Assembly (NCBI GenBank): GCA_015663215.1
Contig: DQSP01000085.1
Span: 1 to 8,045 of the forward strand
Reading direction: 5' to 3'
Source: Sulfurimonas sp.
GTDB taxonomy: Bacteria; Campylobacterota; Campylobacteria; Campylobacterales; Sulfurimonadaceae
Length of the DNA: 8,045 bases
Part shown: in pieces, positions 7,504 through 8,045 of the stretch
How positions within the stretch are numbered: position 1 is the stretch's first letter
Layout of the letters: every line of letters starts with the position of its first letter
Made by a program: the position numbers and the translations under genes
Notes under the pieces: generated by a model
Databases searched by the model: none
What the model was told of the DNA's origin: nothing
What the model saw: the letters and a program-made list of their open reading frames with translations, nothing else

Positions 7504-7533
7504 ATTTTACCATAATAGGTTTAATGTAATCAA
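7504..7533 (-). promoter_or_regulatory. Sigma70-like promoter of groES-groEL
   Basis: On the - strand, TTGATT (7533-7528) and TAAAAT (7509-7504) are separated by 18 bases, giving transcription from about 7497 and a 35-base leader to the groES ATG. An extended GG just before the -10 is present. A perfect TATAAT also exists at 7481-7476, but it is so close to the ATG that it would leave almost no leader and would cut into the AGAGG SD, so I prefer the upstream pair. No CIRCE (TTAGCACTC-N9-GAGTGCTAA) or HAIR element is visible. Confidence 0.5.
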
Positions 7534-7550
7534 TTTGTGAACACTAATTG
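7531..7550. promoter_or_regulatory. 20-bp imperfect dyad, possible operator of groESL
   Basis: The pattern is CAATT-N-GTG-NN-CAC-N-AATTG, with 8 of 10 base pairs symmetric about 7540/7541. It overlaps the outer half of the leftward -35 (7528-7533) and ends one base before a rightward TATACT (7552-7557). That is where a repressor or activator of one or both promoters would sit. It does not match CIRCE, HAIR, Fur or the CRP/FNR consensus. Protein partner unknown. Confidence 0.4.
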
Positions 7551-7551
7551 C

Positions 7552-7557
7552 TATACT
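7552..7557 (+). promoter_or_regulatory. Possible rightward -10 box divergent from groESL
   Basis: TATACT lies one base beyond the dyad, with a T/A-rich upstream region lacking a clear -35, as at other promoters in the window. Transcription would start near 7564 and read the hairpin at 7596-7610 and the mini-ORFs at 7633 and 7719. A single hexamer in AT-rich DNA is weak evidence. Confidence 0.3.
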
Positions 7558-7595
7558 TTAATTGTAGTTACATATTGTTCTTGTTTATCAACCTT

Positions 7596-7610
7596 AAGCA
7601 CTTCGTGCTT
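7596..7610. other. Short stable hairpin AAGCAC-TTC-GTGCTT
   Basis: Six perfect pairs (7596-7601 against 7605-7610) close a 3-base loop TTC; counted as AAGCA...TGCTT, the loop is C-TTC-G. It is the most GC-rich dyad in this intergenic region. It is not followed by a T run, so it is not an obvious terminator. It could be a leader structure ahead of the ORF at 7633 or one copy of a dispersed REP-like palindrome. Confidence 0.4.
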
Positions 7611-7632
7611 TACTCAAAATCAAGGGATTCTT

Positions 7633-7722
7633 ATGAAAGTTGACTCACATAGTATTGATTATAACAAACAGTTTATACACATGGTACGAACAAATATAAT
7701 TTTTGAAAATGGAGGAGGATGA
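7633..7722 (+). CDS. Possible 29-residue peptide (upstream partner of a coupled pair)
   Basis: An ATG at 7633 is preceded by AAGGGA (7621-7626 region), 6 or so bases away, a good Shine-Dalgarno for this genome. The frame encodes a peptide starting MKVDSHSIDYNKQFIHM and ending FENGGG, with TGA at 7720-7722. There is no recognised family. The final GGA GGA GGA codons form a strong SD-like GGAGGAGG directly in front of the next ATG (ATGA overlap). It could be a leader peptide, the decayed N-terminus of a longer gene, or chance. Confidence 0.3.
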   Translation: MKVDSHSIDYNKQFIHMVRTNIIFENGGG

Positions 7723-7838
7723 TCCATTGGTCTATAATATTAACTTTTACTTTCTTCTCTTTCTTGAGAAGAAATATTCTAGCTCTTTTCATTAAATTTT
7801 CAAAACTACATTATATTTCTACAAACAAAGGAAAATAA
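7719..7838 (+). CDS. Possible 39-residue hydrophobic peptide
   Basis: An ATG at 7719 overlaps the preceding TGA (ATGA), with GGAGGAGG at 7711-7718 just upstream. The peptide starts MIHWSIILTFTFFSFLRRNI: a hydrophobic helix (about 4-16), Arg-Arg, a second hydrophobic stretch (ILALFIKF), then a basic tail ending STNKGK, with TAA at 7836-7838. Size and character resemble small membrane peptides, including type I toxin peptides, but no family is recognised. A competing frame from ATG 7709 (28 codons, beginning MEEDDPLVYNIN) overlaps it. A 9-bp hairpin lies within the coding stretch. Confidence 0.25.
   Translation: MIHWSIILTFTFFSFLRRNILALFIKFSKLHYISTNKGK
7751..7774. other. 9-bp hairpin in the groES-tRNA interval
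   Basis: TTTCTTCTC (7751-7759) pairs perfectly with GAGAAGAAA (7766-7774) around the 6-base loop TTTCTT. Downstream on the + strand is TATTCTAGCTCTTTT, so there is a delayed, imperfect T run. It might end a rightward transcript from about 7564 or act as an mRNA structure within the 39-codon ORF. Confidence 0.35.
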
Positions 7839-7852
7839 AAGCTTTTTGTGGC

Positions 7853-7858
7853 TATAAT
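7853..7858 (+). promoter_or_regulatory. -10 box of the tRNA gene
   Basis: A perfect TATAAT lies 18 bases before the first base of the mature tRNA, preceded by a T run (7843-7847). Transcription would begin near 7865 in CACCCTC, leaving a short 5' leader for RNase P. Confidence 0.6.
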
Positions 7859-7875
7859 TCCACCCTCTTAAAGAT

Positions 7876-7952
7876 GTCACGGTAGCTCAGCTGGTTAGAG
7901 CACTGGTCTCATAAGCCGGGGGTCGAGGGTTCAAGTCCCTCTCTTGACACCA
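7876..7952 (+). tRNA. tRNA with CAT anticodon, probably elongator tRNA-Met
   Basis: A complete cloverleaf can be drawn: acceptor 7876-7882 with 7942-7948, D stem GCTC/GAGC, anticodon stem 7903-7907 with 7915-7919 (two G-U pairs), loop CTCATAA with anticodon CAT at 7910-7912, a 5-base variable loop, T stem GAGGG/CCCTC with loop TTCAAGT, discriminator A and an encoded CCA (7950-7952). It lacks the three G-C pairs of initiator tRNA and has a normal G1-C72 pair, so it is not tRNA-fMet. Elongator Met is favoured over tRNA-Ile2 (lysidine-modified CAT), but sequence alone leaves this open. Position 5 of the acceptor is C (7880) facing T (7944), an unpaired position where C-G would be expected. Confidence 0.9.
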
Positions 7953-8011
7953 TTTCTTCACAAAACTTCAAAATCAACATTATCAATCTCACTTACTTTA
8001 CAAAACATAGC

Positions 8012-8036
8012 TATAATAGTAGTTAGCCATATGGAG
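8012..8036 (+). promoter_or_regulatory. Promoter and ribosome binding site for a gene starting just past the right edge
   Basis: TATAAT at 8012-8017 is followed 15 bases later by TATGGAG (GGAG at 8033-8036) and then TTTTGAACA to the end of the window. The ATG at 8031 reads only three codons before TGA, so the real start is probably within a few bases after 8045. The 60 bases between the tRNA and this promoter show no gene or clear terminator. Confidence 0.5.
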
Positions 8037-8045
8037 TTTTGAACA

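Larger units (their letters stand above)
7463..7875. other. 413-bp region between groES and the tRNA with no recognised gene
   Basis: This stretch holds the leftward groESL promoter, a 20-bp dyad, a possible rightward -10, a GC-richer hairpin, two tiny ATGA-coupled ORFs, a second hairpin and the tRNA promoter, each listed separately. I see no CRISPR repeats, no insertion-sequence ends and no conserved protein. The ORF that can be opened at GTG 7537 (61 codons) has no Shine-Dalgarno and begins inside the dyad, upstream of the likely rightward transcription start, so I do not call it. Confidence 0.6.

Noticed and set aside
7463..7620. CIRCE or HAIR heat-shock operator
   Set aside because: I searched by eye for TTAGCACTC/GAGTGCTAA and CTTGAGT/ACTCAAG pairs and found none.
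7537..7722. 61-codon frame from GTG 7537 as a gene
   Set aside because: The start lies inside the dyad, has no Shine-Dalgarno and would be upstream of the likely transcription start; the Cys/Thr/Ser-rich N-terminal part looks non-coding. Only the part from ATG 7633 is kept as a possible small ORF.
1..8045. CRISPR array, insertion sequence, prophage or defence system
   Set aside because: There are no regularly spaced repeats, transposase, integrase or terminal inverted repeats; nearly all sequence is accounted for by housekeeping genes.

Overview
The window is low-GC bacterial DNA with AGGA-type ribosome binding sites, T-rich promoters that have a clear TATAAT but little -35 signal, and many TTG/GTG starts. 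Protein character (short ExbB, short GroES, class II-like PyrC, OmpR-type two-component pair) points to the Campylobacterota (Epsilonproteobacteria), most likely a Sulfurimonas-like organism. This is judged by eye, with no database search.

Left edge (1-570): the C-terminal part of a ClC-type chloride channel, interrupted by an in-frame TAG at 60-62, so it looks broken. It is followed by a GTGA-overlapping 28-codon lysine-rich mini-ORF and an A/T-rich hairpin that looks like a terminator.

Centre (about 588-5326, + strand): one tightly packed, probably co-transcribed run of six genes. They are a phosphomannomutase/phosphoglucomutase, dihydroorotase (pyrC), an OmpR-family response regulator, a small membrane histidine kinase with almost no periplasmic domain, and ExbB and ExbD. 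Junctions are 12 bp, an 11 bp overlap, an 11 bp overlap, 17 bp and a 14 bp overlap. The operon mixes sugar-phosphate and pyrimidine metabolism with envelope sensing and proton-motive-force-driven energisation. No TonB is present in the window.

Right centre (5332-7462, - strand): the groES-groEL chaperonin operon, followed without a gap by a 78-residue one-TM protein that starts at TTG directly after the GroEL stop. This operon converges on exbD with only 5 bp between stops. The groES upstream region has a sigma70-like promoter. Instead of a CIRCE element it carries a 20 bp imperfect dyad that overlaps the -35 and also abuts a possible divergent -10.

Right edge (7463-8045): about 410 bp without a recognised gene, holding the dyad, a possible rightward promoter, two hairpins and two tiny ATGA-coupled ORFs (29 and 39 codons). 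Then come a tRNA with a CAT anticodon and its own promoter, and a promoter plus Shine-Dalgarno for a gene that begins beyond the window.

Most of the window is ordinary core genome. The parts that deserve a second look are the interrupted ClC gene, the groESL control region with its dyad and coupled mini-ORFs, the GroEL-linked small membrane protein, and the acceptor-stem mismatch in the tRNA.
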